From: Blastococcus tunisiensis
Lineage (GTDB): Bacteria > Actinomycetota > Actinomycetes > Mycobacteriales > Geodermatophilaceae
Length of the DNA: 64,000 nucleotides
Direction: 5' to 3'
NCBI RefSeq assembly: GCF_900112815.1
Contig: NZ_FOND01000006.1
Coordinates: 174,906-238,905 of the forward strand
Position 1 is the first letter of the stretch; every line of letters begins with the position of its first letter. A program made the translations under genes and the position numbers. The notes beneath the pieces are model-generated. The model was not told the DNA's origin, did not search any database, and worked only from the letters and a program-made list of their open reading frames with translations. This document shows, one piece after another, positions 16,425 to 24,921 of this stretch.

Positions 16425-17089
16425 GCAGGGGCTACCGGCGGCGGTGGGCCGACGTGCGCACGGCGGCAGTGGCGGCCGCGGCCACCGGGCTCTGCGCCTG
16501 GGCGGTGGCCCCGGGAACGGTCGGCGCTCTCGAGCGACGGGTGTTCACCGCCGTGAACGGCTGGCCGGACACCCTGCAGTGGCCGCTGTGGAGCTTCCAG
16601 ATCCTCGGTGTGCTCGGGATGCCGCTGCTCGTGGCCGCCGTTGCGCTGCTCCTGCGGCGGTGGCGGCTGGCGCTGGCGCTCGCCCTGCTGGTCCCGCTCA
16701 AGCTGGTCGTGGAACGGGAGCTCCTGAAGGTCCTGGTGCAGCGCGAACGCCCCGGCACCACGATCCCGGGAGCCGTCCTCCGCGACGTCCCGTCGGCCGG
16801 CCTGTCCTTCCCGTCGGGCCACGCCGTCGTCGCGTTCGGGATCGTCGTCCTGCTCGCCCCGTACCTGCGCCGCCGCTGGCTCCTGGTGGTGGTGGCGCTG
16901 GCCCTGCTCAACTCGGTGGCCCGCGCGTACCTCGGTGGCCACGCCCCGCTCGACGTCCTCGGCGGCGCGGCCGCCGGAGCGGCGGCAGGAGCTCTCCTCA
17001 ACCTGCTGGTGGGCGTGCCCTCCACCGCCGGGCCTCCGCTGCGCGCGCCCGTCGCGCTCCGCGGCGGGCGGGCCCTCCCGGGAGGCTGA
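16421..17089 (+). CDS. PAP2-family lipid phosphatase
   Basis: A 222-aa membrane phosphatase of the PAP2 family, likely dephosphorylating undecaprenyl pyrophosphate or phosphatidic/PG phosphate at the membrane. The three catalytic motifs are intact: KVLVQRERP, FPSGHAVV and ARAYLGGHAPLD, each beside membrane helices. GTG at 16421 overlaps the preceding stop (GTGA). Last gene of the three-gene operon starting at 12919; the operon thus contains two PAP2 domains. Confidence 0.92.
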   Translation: MSRGYRRRWADVRTAAVAAAATGLCAWAVAPGTVGALERRVFTAVNGWPDTLQWPLWSFQILGVLGMPLLVAAVALLLRRWRLALALALLVPLKLVVERELLKVLVQRERPGTTIPGAVLRDVPSAGLSFPSGHAVVAFGIVVLLAPYLRRRWLLVVVALALLNSVARAYLGGHAPLDVLGGAAAGAAAGALLNLLVGVPSTAGPPLRAPVALRGGRALPGG

Positions 17090-17191
17090 CCGCCCTGCCG
17101 GCGATGCCCTTGGTCCCGACGGGCCGATGTCCTGCGGCGGTGGCCCCCTGGCCGGTCCGGCGCTGTGCTGTGCACGACGTGAGGAGTCGGC

Positions 17192-18067
17192 ATGGCGGGC
17201 GTGGCGCGACGCGTGGGTCCGGCGGCGGCGGTGGCGGCCGTCCTGGTCCTGACACTGGTGGGCTGCGGTGGGGGGCGGGAGGACGGCCGGGCCGCGGGAA
17301 CACCGACGTCCGCCTCGCCCACGTCCGCCTCGCCGACGTCCTCCGCACCGACGTCCGCCTCGCCGACGTCCTCCGCGCCGGCTCCCTCGAGCGGCCCGAC
17401 CCCCGGATCCACCACGCCGTCCGCCGTCCCCGACGGGCTGCGCGGCCGGGACGTCGAGGTGATCCCCACGACCCGACGGGTGGTCGCACTCACGTTCGAC
17501 GCCGGAGCCAACTCGGCCGGCCTGCCCAGCATCCTGTCGACCCTGGCCGCCGAGGACGTGCCGGCCACCTTCTTCCTCACCGGGGCGTGGGCACGGACGA
17601 ATCCCGTCCGGGCCGCCGAGATCCGAGCTGCCGGTCATCGCATCGGGAACCACTCCGCGACCCATCCGAACTTCACGGAGCTCTCCGACGAGGCGATCGC
17701 CAGCGAGGTGCTGGGCGCGGAAGAGCAGATCCGGGCGGCCGGTTCCGACCCACGGTCGCTGTTCCGCTTCCCGTTCGGCGACCGCGACGCCCGCACCATC
17801 GGGGTGGTGAACGGCCTCGGCTACGTCGCTGTGCGGTGGACGGTCGACACGCTCGGCTGGAAGGGCACCGGTGCCGGCCAGACCGCCCAGCAGGTGACCG
17901 ACCGCGCCATGGCAGCCCTGGGTCCCGGTGCCATCGTGCTGATGCACATCGGGTCGAACCCGGACGACGGCTCGACGCTGGATGCCGACGCGCTCCCCGG
18001 GACGATCGAGCGGATGCGGGCCGCGGGCTACGGCTTCGTCACCCTCGACGAGCTGTTCCCGCGCTGA
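17192..18067 (+). CDS. Polysaccharide deacetylase (NodB-type) lipoprotein
   Basis: A 291-aa surface lipoprotein: lipobox LVGC near residue 26, then a Thr/Ser/Ala/Pro linker built of repeated TSASP/TSSAP units to about residue 75, then a NodB domain. Catalytic marks are LTFDAGANS (metal Asp), NHSATHPNF (metal His pair) and RFPFGDRD, with a closing VLMHIGSNPDDGS. It probably removes N- or O-acetyl groups from peptidoglycan or a surface glycan. ATG at 17192 with GTGAGGAG upstream. Its 3' end overlaps the convergent WS/DGAT gene by 29 bp. Confidence 0.92.
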   Translation: MAGVARRVGPAAAVAAVLVLTLVGCGGGREDGRAAGTPTSASPTSASPTSSAPTSASPTSSAPAPSSGPTPGSTTPSAVPDGLRGRDVEVIPTTRRVVALTFDAGANSAGLPSILSTLAAEDVPATFFLTGAWARTNPVRAAEIRAAGHRIGNHSATHPNFTELSDEAIASEVLGAEEQIRAAGSDPRSLFRFPFGDRDARTIGVVNGLGYVAVRWTVDTLGWKGTGAGQTAQQVTDRAMAALGPGAIVLMHIGSNPDDGSTLDADALPGTIERMRAAGYGFVTLDELFPR

Positions 18068-19349
18068 CCAGGGCGTCGAGTTCGGCCTGCAGGCTGGCGG
18101 CCAGCACCGGCAGGTCGTCCACGGACGCGTCGGCCGTCACCGTCACCGTCACCGTGAGGGTGCCGGCGTAGGAGAGCACCACGAAGCTCACCGTGACGTT
18201 GCCGGGCTCCCCCAGGGCGACCGGCACGATCGCCGACACCGGCAGCCCGCCCAGGGTGGCCGGCTCGACCGGTCCACGCACGGTCGAGACCAGCGTGTGC
18301 AGCCGGCGCTGCCGGGTCATGTACATCCGGTAGAGGCCCAGGCGCGCCGCCCACCGGAACACCGGTCCCAGGACGCTCACCACTGCGGGCCCCGTGGCCT
18401 GCTCGCGTGCGCGGCCCACCGTGCCGGCGATCCGGCGCAGCCGGTCCTCCGGCGAGCCGTCACCCGGCACGTCCACCAGCAGCGGGGTGACCCGGTTGCC
18501 GAGCTCCGTGGGATCGGCCGCCCGCCGGGCCGACACCATGACCGCCACGCGGAAAGTGCGGACCGCTTCGCCCCGCCGCGCCAGCACCGTGTGCAGGGCA
18601 CCACCGACCGCACCGAGGACCGCGTCGTTGCCCGTGCCCCCGTGCCGGTGCGCGACCGTCCGCAACCCGGCCAGGTCCGCCCGGACGACGGCGAGGACGG
18701 GCCGGCCACCCGTGCGCGCCAGCAGCGAGCACGGAGCCGCGGGTGCCGACCGCAGCCCGCCCCCGGCTCGGGTGGCACGGCGCAGGTCCCGCCAGGCGGC
18801 AGGCAACCGGCGGAGCGCGGCCAGCTCGGTTCGCAGGGCGTCCGCGGCCAGCCGGCGCCAGGACGGCCGGGCGCCCGCCGCCCGCCGGGACGCGATGGGC
18901 TCCACGACGCCCGGGCCGCGATCGAGGAGGCGGACCAGCACGGCCAGACCGCCCAGACCGTCGGCGAGGACGTGGTGGACCACCAGCACCAGGCCGATGC
19001 GGCCGGCCGGGAGACCGGACACGAACACGGCGGACCACAGCGGGCGCCGGGTGGGCAGGCGTTCGGCGACGACGGAGGCGACCAGGTCGAGCAGCGCCCG
19101 TTCGTCCCCTGGCTCCGGGCACCGGACGTGCCGGACGTGCGCGGCGGCGTCGAAGTCCGCCGACTCCAGCCAGAGGGGCCTGCCGCAGCCGGGCGGCAGC
19201 GGCACGAGCCGCTGCCGCAGCCGGGGGACGGCCGCGGCACGCGCCACGAGCACCCGCTCGAGCTCCGGCAGATCGGTCGCCGCACCACCGATCACCAGGA
19301 GGGCACCGACGTTCTGCGGTACCGGGCTCCGGGCGTCCATCGCCCGCAT
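18039..19349 (-). CDS. Wax ester synthase/diacylglycerol acyltransferase (WS/DGAT)
   Basis: Acyl-CoA-dependent acyltransferase making wax esters or triacylglycerol, the family of mycobacterial Tgs1. The catalytic motif is HHVLADG (residues 125-131). The C-terminal marks GNRVTPLLVDVP and STVRGPVEP are typical. At 436 aa it is slightly shorter than Tgs proteins (~460), with an unusual start (MRAMDARSPVPQN) instead of the usual LDAxFL segment. The start could be ATG 19349 or 19340; neither has a strong ribosome-binding site. It lies 46 bp after the 88-aa gene on the same strand and may be cotranscribed. Confidence 0.88.
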   Translation of the reverse strand: MRAMDARSPVPQNVGALLVIGGAATDLPELERVLVARAAAVPRLRQRLVPLPPGCGRPLWLESADFDAAAHVRHVRCPEPGDERALLDLVASVVAERLPTRRPLWSAVFVSGLPAGRIGLVLVVHHVLADGLGGLAVLVRLLDRGPGVVEPIASRRAAGARPSWRRLAADALRTELAALRRLPAAWRDLRRATRAGGGLRSAPAAPCSLLARTGGRPVLAVVRADLAGLRTVAHRHGGTGNDAVLGAVGGALHTVLARRGEAVRTFRVAVMVSARRAADPTELGNRVTPLLVDVPGDGSPEDRLRRIAGTVGRAREQATGPAVVSVLGPVFRWAARLGLYRMYMTRQRRLHTLVSTVRGPVEPATLGGLPVSAIVPVALGEPGNVTVSFVVLSYAGTLTVTVTVTADASVDDLPVLAASLQAELDALVSAGTARRG

Positions 19350-19395
19350 GACCAGGTCCGCGGACGTCGCCCGCTCGATGGGCGGGACCGTGCCG

Positions 19396-19662
19396 TCAGG
19401 GGGAATCCGGTGCCGCGCCCGCGGGCGACGGCCCCTGCCAGCGGGTCACCGTGAGCTCGTCGACCTCGAGGTGAGCGATGCGCAGGTGCTTGATCTCCGC
19501 TCGGCCGATCACGAGCCGCCCGACCGCCAGCATCCCGACCGCCAGGGAGCCGATCACCAGCGACCCGACGGCCAGCGCACCCACCGCCGTCGACCCCACG
19601 GCCAGCCCTCCGGCCGTGGCCGCCCGGATCCGTACCGGCCGGTCCCTCCGCGCTGTCCTCAT
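19396..19662 (-). CDS. Hypothetical 88-aa protein with Ala/Val-Gly repeats
   Basis: Not a family I can name. After a basic start (MRTARRDRPVRIR), residues ~17-52 are repeating five-residue units of the type [A/L]-V-G-[S/A]-L/T, followed by RAEIKHLRIAHLEVDELTVTRW, where every other residue is hydrophobic. The pattern suggests a short beta-helix-like or membrane-associating repeat. ATG at 19662 after GAGGGGAG. It sits between a DevR-type promoter (19706-19749) and the WS/DGAT gene, so it may act with lipid storage, but that is only context. Confidence 0.65.
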   Translation of the reverse strand: MRTARRDRPVRIRAATAGGLAVGSTAVGALAVGSLVIGSLAVGMLAVGRLVIGRAEIKHLRIAHLEVDELTVTRWQGPSPAGAAPDSP

Positions 19663-19705
19663 GTGGGTCTCCCCTCGTCCGCGCCGGCCCCTGTCCGCTG
19701 GGACC

Positions 19706-19749
19706 ACCGTGGCCACGTACCGGAGGTGCGGGGCAGGGCCGAAGGTCGT
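19706..19749 (-). promoter_or_regulatory. DevR-type box and -10 for the 88-aa gene / WS/DGAT
   Basis: GGGCCGAAGGTCGT (19736-19749, 7/10) and a minus-strand CACGGT (19711 to 19706) starting 31.5 bp from its centre. A GGGAC half-site at 19758-19762 lies one 22-bp step upstream. Another partial box at 19700-19713 overlaps the -10. Confidence 0.4.
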
Positions 19750-19879
19750 CCCGGCCAGGGACCACCCGATGCGCAGGTAGGGACCTCCCGCACCCCGCTG
19801 CACCCGGACCGGGCGGCCACGCTGGACGGCGACCGGTCCCTGGTGACCGCACCCCGTCAGCGGACCTGGAGTTGCCCGG

Positions 19880-20206
19880 ATGCCCACCCCCGACGCCTCC
19901 GGCACCCGACCGCCGACGGCGGCGCACCGACCGCCGCACCTGACCGCCGCGGTGCAGACCGTCCTGGCCCGTCGTCGGCACGTCACCGTGCACCTGCTGG
20001 TGTACGCCGTGGTCAACGCGGTCCTGGTCGTGGTGTGGCTGGTCGCCGGGCTCGCCTCCGGAACCTGGTTCCCGTGGCCGCTGCTCTCCCTGGCGGCCTG
20101 GGGCCTGGCGCTGCAGCTGCACTGGTGGTGGGCCTACGGACCACTCAGCCGGCTCGTGCGCGAGGAGATCCTGATGCGGGGGGCGCAACCGCCCGGACCG
20201 CCGTGA
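19880..20206 (+). CDS. 2TM-domain small membrane protein
   Basis: A 108-aa protein with two hydrophobic helices (about residues 40-60 and 63-82) around a short WFPWP turn, preceded by VLARRRHVTVHLLVYAVVNAVL. This is the actinobacterial 2TM domain, also found attached to histidine kinases. ATG at 19880. Its stop overlaps the GTG of the following P-type ATPase (GTGA), so the two are coupled and it may be an accessory subunit of the pump. Confidence 0.8.
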   Translation: MPTPDASGTRPPTAAHRPPHLTAAVQTVLARRRHVTVHLLVYAVVNAVLVVVWLVAGLASGTWFPWPLLSLAAWGLALQLHWWWAYGPLSRLVREEILMRGAQPPGPP

Positions 20207-22776
20207 CCGCGACGACGGAGCGCGGCCTCGGCTCGGCCGAGGCCGCCGCCCGCCGCCCACCCGGCGGGAACCGGCTGCCGGAGCCGCCCGCGCCGTCGCC
20301 GGTGCGGCTGCTCGTCGCCCAACTGGTGCACTTCTTCGCCCTGCTGCTCTGGGCGGCCGCCGGGCTCGCCGTCGTCGGCGGCCTGCCCCAGCTCGGCATC
20401 GCCATCGTCGTCGTCGTCGTGCTGAACGGCGTCTTCGCCTTCGTCCAGGAGTACCGCGCCGACCGGGCCGCGGACGCGCTGCGCAGCCTGGTCCCCCACC
20501 GGGTCACCGTCGTGCGGGACGGGCTCCGGCAGCAGATCGACGCCGTCGACCTGGTGGTGGGCGACCTGGTCCTCCTCGAGGCCGGTGACCGGCTGGCGGC
20601 CGACGTGCAGGTCGTGGACGTGCACGGCCTGCGGGTGGACGAGTCGACCCTGACCGGCGAGAGCGAGCCGGTGGCCAAGGAGCGGGGCGAGCCGGCCTTC
20701 GCCGGCTGCTTCGTCGTCGAGGGAGAGGGCGCCGCCACGGTCACGGCCGTCGGCCGCGACACCCGGCTGGCCTCCATCGCCCTCATGACCCGGACGGTCG
20801 AACGCGCGAGGACGCCGCTCTCCCGCGAGCTGCACCGGGTCGTGCGCACGGTGACCGCACTCGCGATCGGGCTCGGCCTGGCCTGCTTCGCGGCCGGCTT
20901 CCTGCTCGGGCTGCCGGCCGGTGACGGCTTCCTCTTCGCCGTGGGTGTGACGGTGGCCCTGGTTCCGGAGGGGCTGCTGCCCACGGTCACGCTGTCGCTG
21001 GCCCGCGGCGCCCAGCTGCTGGCCCGCGACAAGGCACTGGTGCGGCGACTGGAGTCGGTGGAGACGCTCGGGTCGACGACGTTCATCTGCACCGACAAGA
21101 CCGGGACGCTCACCCAGAACCGCATGGCCGTCGTCGAGGTGTGGGCACCGGCGGGAACCGTCGCCGTCCACGGCATCGGCTACGAGCCCACCGCGCAACT
21201 CGACGGGAGTCCCCGGGCGGTGGACGCGGCCCGCGAGGTGGCGCGCGCCGCGGCGGTGTGCTCCACCGGCCGGATCGAACGCACCGGTGCGGCCTGGCAG
21301 GCGGTCGGCGACCCCATGGAGGCAGCGCTGGATGCGTTCGCCCAGCGGCTGGGCGTCCCCGGTACGGCCACCGGCGCACCCGCCGGGGTCCGGCGGTTCG
21401 CCTTCGACCCGCGCCGCCGCCGCATGTCGGTCTGGGTCGACGGGGTCCTCAGCGTCAAGGGCGCCCCCGACAGCGTCCTGGCCCGCTGCACCGGCCCCGC
21501 CGATGCCGGCGGGGTCGCCGCCGGGATGGCCGCCCGGGGGCTCCGCGTCCTGGCCGTCGCCCGCCGGCCGGGCCCGCTCCCCGACGACGCGGATGCCGAC
21601 GAGGCGGAGCAGGAACTGGAACTGCTGGGCATCGTCGGGCTCGAGGACCCACCGAGGCCCGGTGTTCGCGAGGCGCTCGCCGACTGCCGCAGGGCCGGCA
21701 TCTCCGTCGCGATGATCACCGGCGACTCCGGCGCCACCGGCCGGGCCATCGCCGAGGAGGTCGGTCTCTGGCGGGAGGACGCCGTGGTCGTCGAGGGCGC
21801 CGACCTCCCCGAGTCCCCCGACGAGCTCGGTACCCTGCTGGACCGGGACGGCGTCGTCGTCTGCCGCGTCGCCCCGGAGGACAAGCTGCGCATCGCCCAG
21901 GCGCTGCAGGCCCGTGGCCACGTGGTGGGGATGACCGGCGACGGCGTGAACGACGGCCCCGCGCTGCGGGCGGCCGACATCGGCGTGGCGATGGGCGCCG
22001 GCGGCACGGACGTCGCACGGCAGGCCGCCGATCTCGTCCTCCTCGACGACCACTTCGCGACCATCGTGATCGCCGTCCGCCAGGGCCGGGCGACCTTCGC
22101 CAACATCCGCCGGTTCCTGACCTACCACCTCACCGACAACGTGGCCGAGCTCGCGCCGTTCCTGGTCTTCTCGCTCACCGGCGGCGGCATCCCGCTCGCC
22201 CTCGGGGTGCTCCAGGTGCTCGCCATCGACATCGCGACCGATCTCCTCCCCGCGCTCGCCCTGGGTGCGGAGCCGGCCTCGCCGCACGTCCTGGACGGGC
22301 CGCCGCCGCGCCGCCGGCTCCTCGACGGGCGGCTCCTGCGCCGGGCGCTCGGCGTGCTCGGACCGGCGGAGGCCACCGTGGCGATGACCGCGTTCCTCGT
22401 CGTCCTGGTGAGCGGCGGGTGGACCTACGGGGCGGCCGCGGACGCCGCCCTCCTGGCCACGGCCTCCGGCGCCGCGTTCACCGCCGTCGTTCTCGGGCAG
22501 CTGGCCAACGCGTTCGCCTGCCGGAGCGGCACCCGCCCGGCCTGGCGGCTGGACTGGCGTAGCAACCGGCTGCTGCTGGGGGCCGTGGCGATCGAGGTGC
22601 TGGTCCTGGCGGCGATGCTGCTCGCGCCGCCGGTCGCCGATCTGCTCGGGATGAGCCCGCCGCCACTGCTCGGCCTGCTCGTCGCCGCGGCCGCGATCCC
22701 CGCCGTCCTGGCCGCGGACGGGCTGCACAAGGGACTGGCCGCCGTCCTCCGCGGGCGGCGGGCGGCCGTCAGTTGA
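20203..22776 (+). CDS. Cation-transporting P-type ATPase
   Basis: An 857-aa P2-type ATPase. Motifs: LTGESEPV in the actuator domain, ICTDKTGTLTQN for phosphorylation, MITGDSGAT, and MTGDGVNDGPALRAADIGVAMG at the hinge. Membrane helix 4 reads VALVPEGLLPTVTLSLA. The N-terminal cation-ATPase domain is short. Overall it looks like the Na/K/Ca-type ATPases (the group containing CtpF, a DosR-regulated pump of M. tuberculosis), but the ion cannot be assigned. The frame is open for a further 1.8 kb upstream, but the GTG at 20203, overlapping the 2TM stop, is the sensible start. Confidence 0.9.
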   Translation: MTATTERGLGSAEAAARRPPGGNRLPEPPAPSPVRLLVAQLVHFFALLLWAAAGLAVVGGLPQLGIAIVVVVVLNGVFAFVQEYRADRAADALRSLVPHRVTVVRDGLRQQIDAVDLVVGDLVLLEAGDRLAADVQVVDVHGLRVDESTLTGESEPVAKERGEPAFAGCFVVEGEGAATVTAVGRDTRLASIALMTRTVERARTPLSRELHRVVRTVTALAIGLGLACFAAGFLLGLPAGDGFLFAVGVTVALVPEGLLPTVTLSLARGAQLLARDKALVRRLESVETLGSTTFICTDKTGTLTQNRMAVVEVWAPAGTVAVHGIGYEPTAQLDGSPRAVDAAREVARAAAVCSTGRIERTGAAWQAVGDPMEAALDAFAQRLGVPGTATGAPAGVRRFAFDPRRRRMSVWVDGVLSVKGAPDSVLARCTGPADAGGVAAGMAARGLRVLAVARRPGPLPDDADADEAEQELELLGIVGLEDPPRPGVREALADCRRAGISVAMITGDSGATGRAIAEEVGLWREDAVVVEGADLPESPDELGTLLDRDGVVVCRVAPEDKLRIAQALQARGHVVGMTGDGVNDGPALRAADIGVAMGAGGTDVARQAADLVLLDDHFATIVIAVRQGRATFANIRRFLTYHLTDNVAELAPFLVFSLTGGGIPLALGVLQVLAIDIATDLLPALALGAEPASPHVLDGPPPRRRLLDGRLLRRALGVLGPAEATVAMTAFLVVLVSGGWTYGAAADAALLATASGAAFTAVVLGQLANAFACRSGTRPAWRLDWRSNRLLLGAVAIEVLVLAAMLLAPPVADLLGMSPPPLLGLLVAAAAIPAVLAADGLHKGLAAVLRGRRAAVS

Positions 22777-23767
22777 GGAGGACCGCGGCCCCGCCGAAGC
22801 GGCCGTGCGCCAGGTCGGCCAGCGCGTCCGGCGCCGCGTCCATCGGATAGGCGACCGTGGTGGCGCGGACCCCCAGCCTGGCGGCCAGGCGGAGGAACTG
22901 CTCGCCGTCGTGTCGGGTGTTCGCCGTGACGCTGCGCAGCCGGCGTTCCTGGAACAGCTCGGCGGCGTAGTCCAGCCGCGGGACGTCGGACAGCCAGATC
23001 CCGGCCACCGCCAGGGTGCCCCCGCGGTCGAGGGAGCGGAGAGCCACCGGGACGAGCTCGCCGGCAGGGGCGAAGAGGATCGCGCCGTCCAGCGGCACCG
23101 GGGAGTCTCCGGCCGCGCCGGTCACCGAGTCGACGCCGAGCGACCGAGCCAGCTCGCGGTTGTGCTCACCCCGGGTGAGGACGTGCACCTCCAGGCCCTG
23201 TGCCAGCGCCAGCTGCGCGGTCAGGTGCGCGCTGCCACCGAAGCCGTAGATGCCGAGCCGGCCGCCCGGCGGGACGTCGGCGCACCGCAGCGCCCGGTAG
23301 CCGATGATGCCCGCGCAGAGCAGCGGCGCCGCCTGTTCGTCGGTCAGGCCCTCCGGCAGCCGGTAGGCGAAGCGCTCGTCGACCAGGCACGCGTCGGCGT
23401 ACCCGCCGTCGACGTCCCAGCCGGTGAAGACCGGGTCGGTGCACAGGTTCTCGTCCCCGCGCCGGCAGAACCGGCAGCTGCCGTCGGTGCGCCCGAGCCA
23501 GGCCACGCCGACCCGCTCCCCCGGGGCGAAGCGGTGCGCGCCCGGACCGACGGCGTCGACGGAGCCGACGACCTCGTGACCGGGGGTGACCTGTGCCCGC
23601 CGCGGCACGAGATCGCCCTCGGCCAGGTGCAGGTCGGTGCGGCAGACGCCGCAGCAGCTGACCCGCACGCGGACCTGGCCCGGGCCGGGTGCCGGCACCG
23701 GGCGCTCGACGGGGCGCAGCGGGCCGCTGTCGACCGGCCCCGGTGTGCCGACCACCCAGGCGCGCAC
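22769..23767 (-). CDS. Zinc-dependent alcohol dehydrogenase
   Basis: A 332-aa MDR alcohol dehydrogenase. Catalytic zinc ligands are in CGVCRTDLH and GHEVVG. The structural zinc site CRFCRRGDENLC has three of the usual four cysteines in view, the first being replaced by the preceding SC-R context. The Rossmann motif is GFGGSAH. It resembles AdhA-type enzymes of actinobacteria that reduce aldehydes with NAD(P)H. GTG at 23767 after GGGGAGGG. It follows the USP gene by 14 bp, forming a USP-ADH operon. Its 3' end overlaps the convergent ATPase by 8 bp. Confidence 0.88.
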   Translation of the reverse strand: MRAWVVGTPGPVDSGPLRPVERPVPAPGPGQVRVRVSCCGVCRTDLHLAEGDLVPRRAQVTPGHEVVGSVDAVGPGAHRFAPGERVGVAWLGRTDGSCRFCRRGDENLCTDPVFTGWDVDGGYADACLVDERFAYRLPEGLTDEQAAPLLCAGIIGYRALRCADVPPGGRLGIYGFGGSAHLTAQLALAQGLEVHVLTRGEHNRELARSLGVDSVTGAAGDSPVPLDGAILFAPAGELVPVALRSLDRGGTLAVAGIWLSDVPRLDYAAELFQERRLRSVTANTRHDGEQFLRLAARLGVRATTVAYPMDAAPDALADLAHGRFGGAAVLLN

Positions 23768-23781
23768 CCGCCCTCCCCGCG

Positions 23782-24783
23782 TCAGCCGTGGGCGGCGGGA
23801 TCGGCCGCCGCTTCGGGACGGACCTGGTCCGGCTCCGGCGCGGGCCGCACCACGAGCACCGGGCAGGGTGCGTGGACCACACAGTGCAGCGCCACCGACC
23901 CGAGCACCACGCCCTGCAGGATGCTCCGGCTCCGGCTGCCGACGACCAGCAGCTCCGCTCCGGCCGCCGACCCCACCAGGACCTCCCCGGGCGGGCCGTC
24001 CGCAACCACCACGTCCACCGTCCCGGCGTCCCCGCCCAGGACCTCGGCGACGACGGTCTCGGCGCGTTCGAGCGCCTGGTCACGGGTCCGCCCGGGCGGT
24101 GACGTCATCACCGCATACATGTCGCTCCAGTAGTTGGGCGTCTCGTAGGCCAGGACGGCCTCCACGCGGGCGCCCCGGCGTGCGGCCTCGTCGACGGCGG
24201 CGAGGAGGGCCTCCCGGGCGTGCAGCGAGTCGTCCAGTCCCACGACCACCCGGCGGGCGGCCGCGCCCGCGGGGGCGCTGCCGGAGGCGGGGTGCACGAC
24301 GGCGACCGGGCAGCCGGCGTGCACGGCGCAGTGCAGCGCCACCGACCCCAGGAGCGTGCTGCGGAGACCTCCCCGCCCGCGGCTGCCGACCACCAGGAGC
24401 TCTGCTCCGTCGGCGCGGTGGACCAACGCCGGCGCCGCAGGTCCCGGCGAGGCCACGACCCACACCCGGACCTCGGCGGTGCCTGGGACGGCCGACACCG
24501 CGGGGTCGTCCCGGACCTCCGCCACGAGGGCCCGCACGCGGGCCTCGGTGTCCCGGCGGACGTCCTCGATCCGCCGGTCGTCGACTAGATAGGGGTCGAG
24601 CCAGAAGACGCCCACGGGGAAGGCGCTCACCACCTCCAGGTCCGCGCCCCGGGCCGCGGCTGCCGACAGCGCCCAGGCGAGCGCGAGCCGCCCCCCGTGC
24701 GACCCGTCCACGCCCACGACGACGCGCCGCTCCAGCGCGGGTCCGGCGTCAACGCGAGGGTCGGTCTCGCTGGCCTTCTGCAC
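23782..24783 (-). CDS. Universal stress protein, two UspA domains
   Basis: A 333-aa tandem UspA protein. Domain 1 (about residues 20-155) begins VVVGVDGSHGG and ends VVGSRGRGGLRSTLLGSVAL. Domain 2 begins VVVGLDDS and ends VVGSRSRSILQGVVLGSVAL, where the second motif keeps G-x2-x-x9-G-S loosely, so nucleotide binding there is less certain. The GTG start at 24783 (VQKASETD) lies eight bases after AGGAGA. First gene of the USP-ADH operon. Confidence 0.9.
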   Translation of the reverse strand: MQKASETDPRVDAGPALERRVVVGVDGSHGGRLALAWALSAAAARGADLEVVSAFPVGVFWLDPYLVDDRRIEDVRRDTEARVRALVAEVRDDPAVSAVPGTAEVRVWVVASPGPAAPALVHRADGAELLVVGSRGRGGLRSTLLGSVALHCAVHAGCPVAVVHPASGSAPAGAAARRVVVGLDDSLHAREALLAAVDEAARRGARVEAVLAYETPNYWSDMYAVMTSPPGRTRDQALERAETVVAEVLGGDAGTVDVVVADGPPGEVLVGSAAGAELLVVGSRSRSILQGVVLGSVALHCVVHAPCPVLVVRPAPEPDQVRPEAAADPAAHG

Positions 24784-24863
24784 GGTGGTCTCCTCGCGTC
24801 GCTGGTCGGTGCGGCCGCGCACCACGATCTCGGCGGCGCCCGGCGGAGGCGGGCGGACGGCCC

Positions 24864-24895
24864 CCGCCCGCCGGGACGTTGGTCCCGGCGGGCGG
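24864..24895 (-). terminator. Perfect 14-bp-arm hairpin after the DUF4389 gene; also contains GGGACGTTGGTCCC
   Basis: CCGCCCGCCGGGAC (24864-24877) and GTCCCGGCGGGCGG (24882-24895) are perfect inverted arms around a 4-base loop, starting 26 bases past the stop of the DUF4389 gene. The inner 14 bp match the DevR box 10/10, but the GTTG spacer is unusual and no -10 sits at 31 or 53 bp. I favour a terminator; a dual role for the downstream USP gene is possible. Confidence 0.55.
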
Positions 24896-24921
24896 CGACG
24901 GCGCTGGTCGGCCTCCCGCGG

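Noticed and set aside
17104..17117. ATGCCCTTGGTCCC, 7/10 box match before the polysaccharide deacetylase gene
   Set aside because: No NANNNT hexamer at 31 or 53 bp downstream; not strong enough to list.
17304..17400. Short repeats resembling a CRISPR or regulatory array
   Set aside because: They encode the Thr/Ser/Ala/Pro linker of the lipoprotein (TSASP/TSSAP units). I saw no CRISPR array anywhere in the window.
18394..20202. Open reading frame upstream of the ATPase start giving a 1460-aa protein
   Set aside because: The extra 603 residues are arginine/serine/proline-rich antisense to the WS/DGAT gene. The GTG at 20203, overlapping the 2TM stop, is the sensible start.
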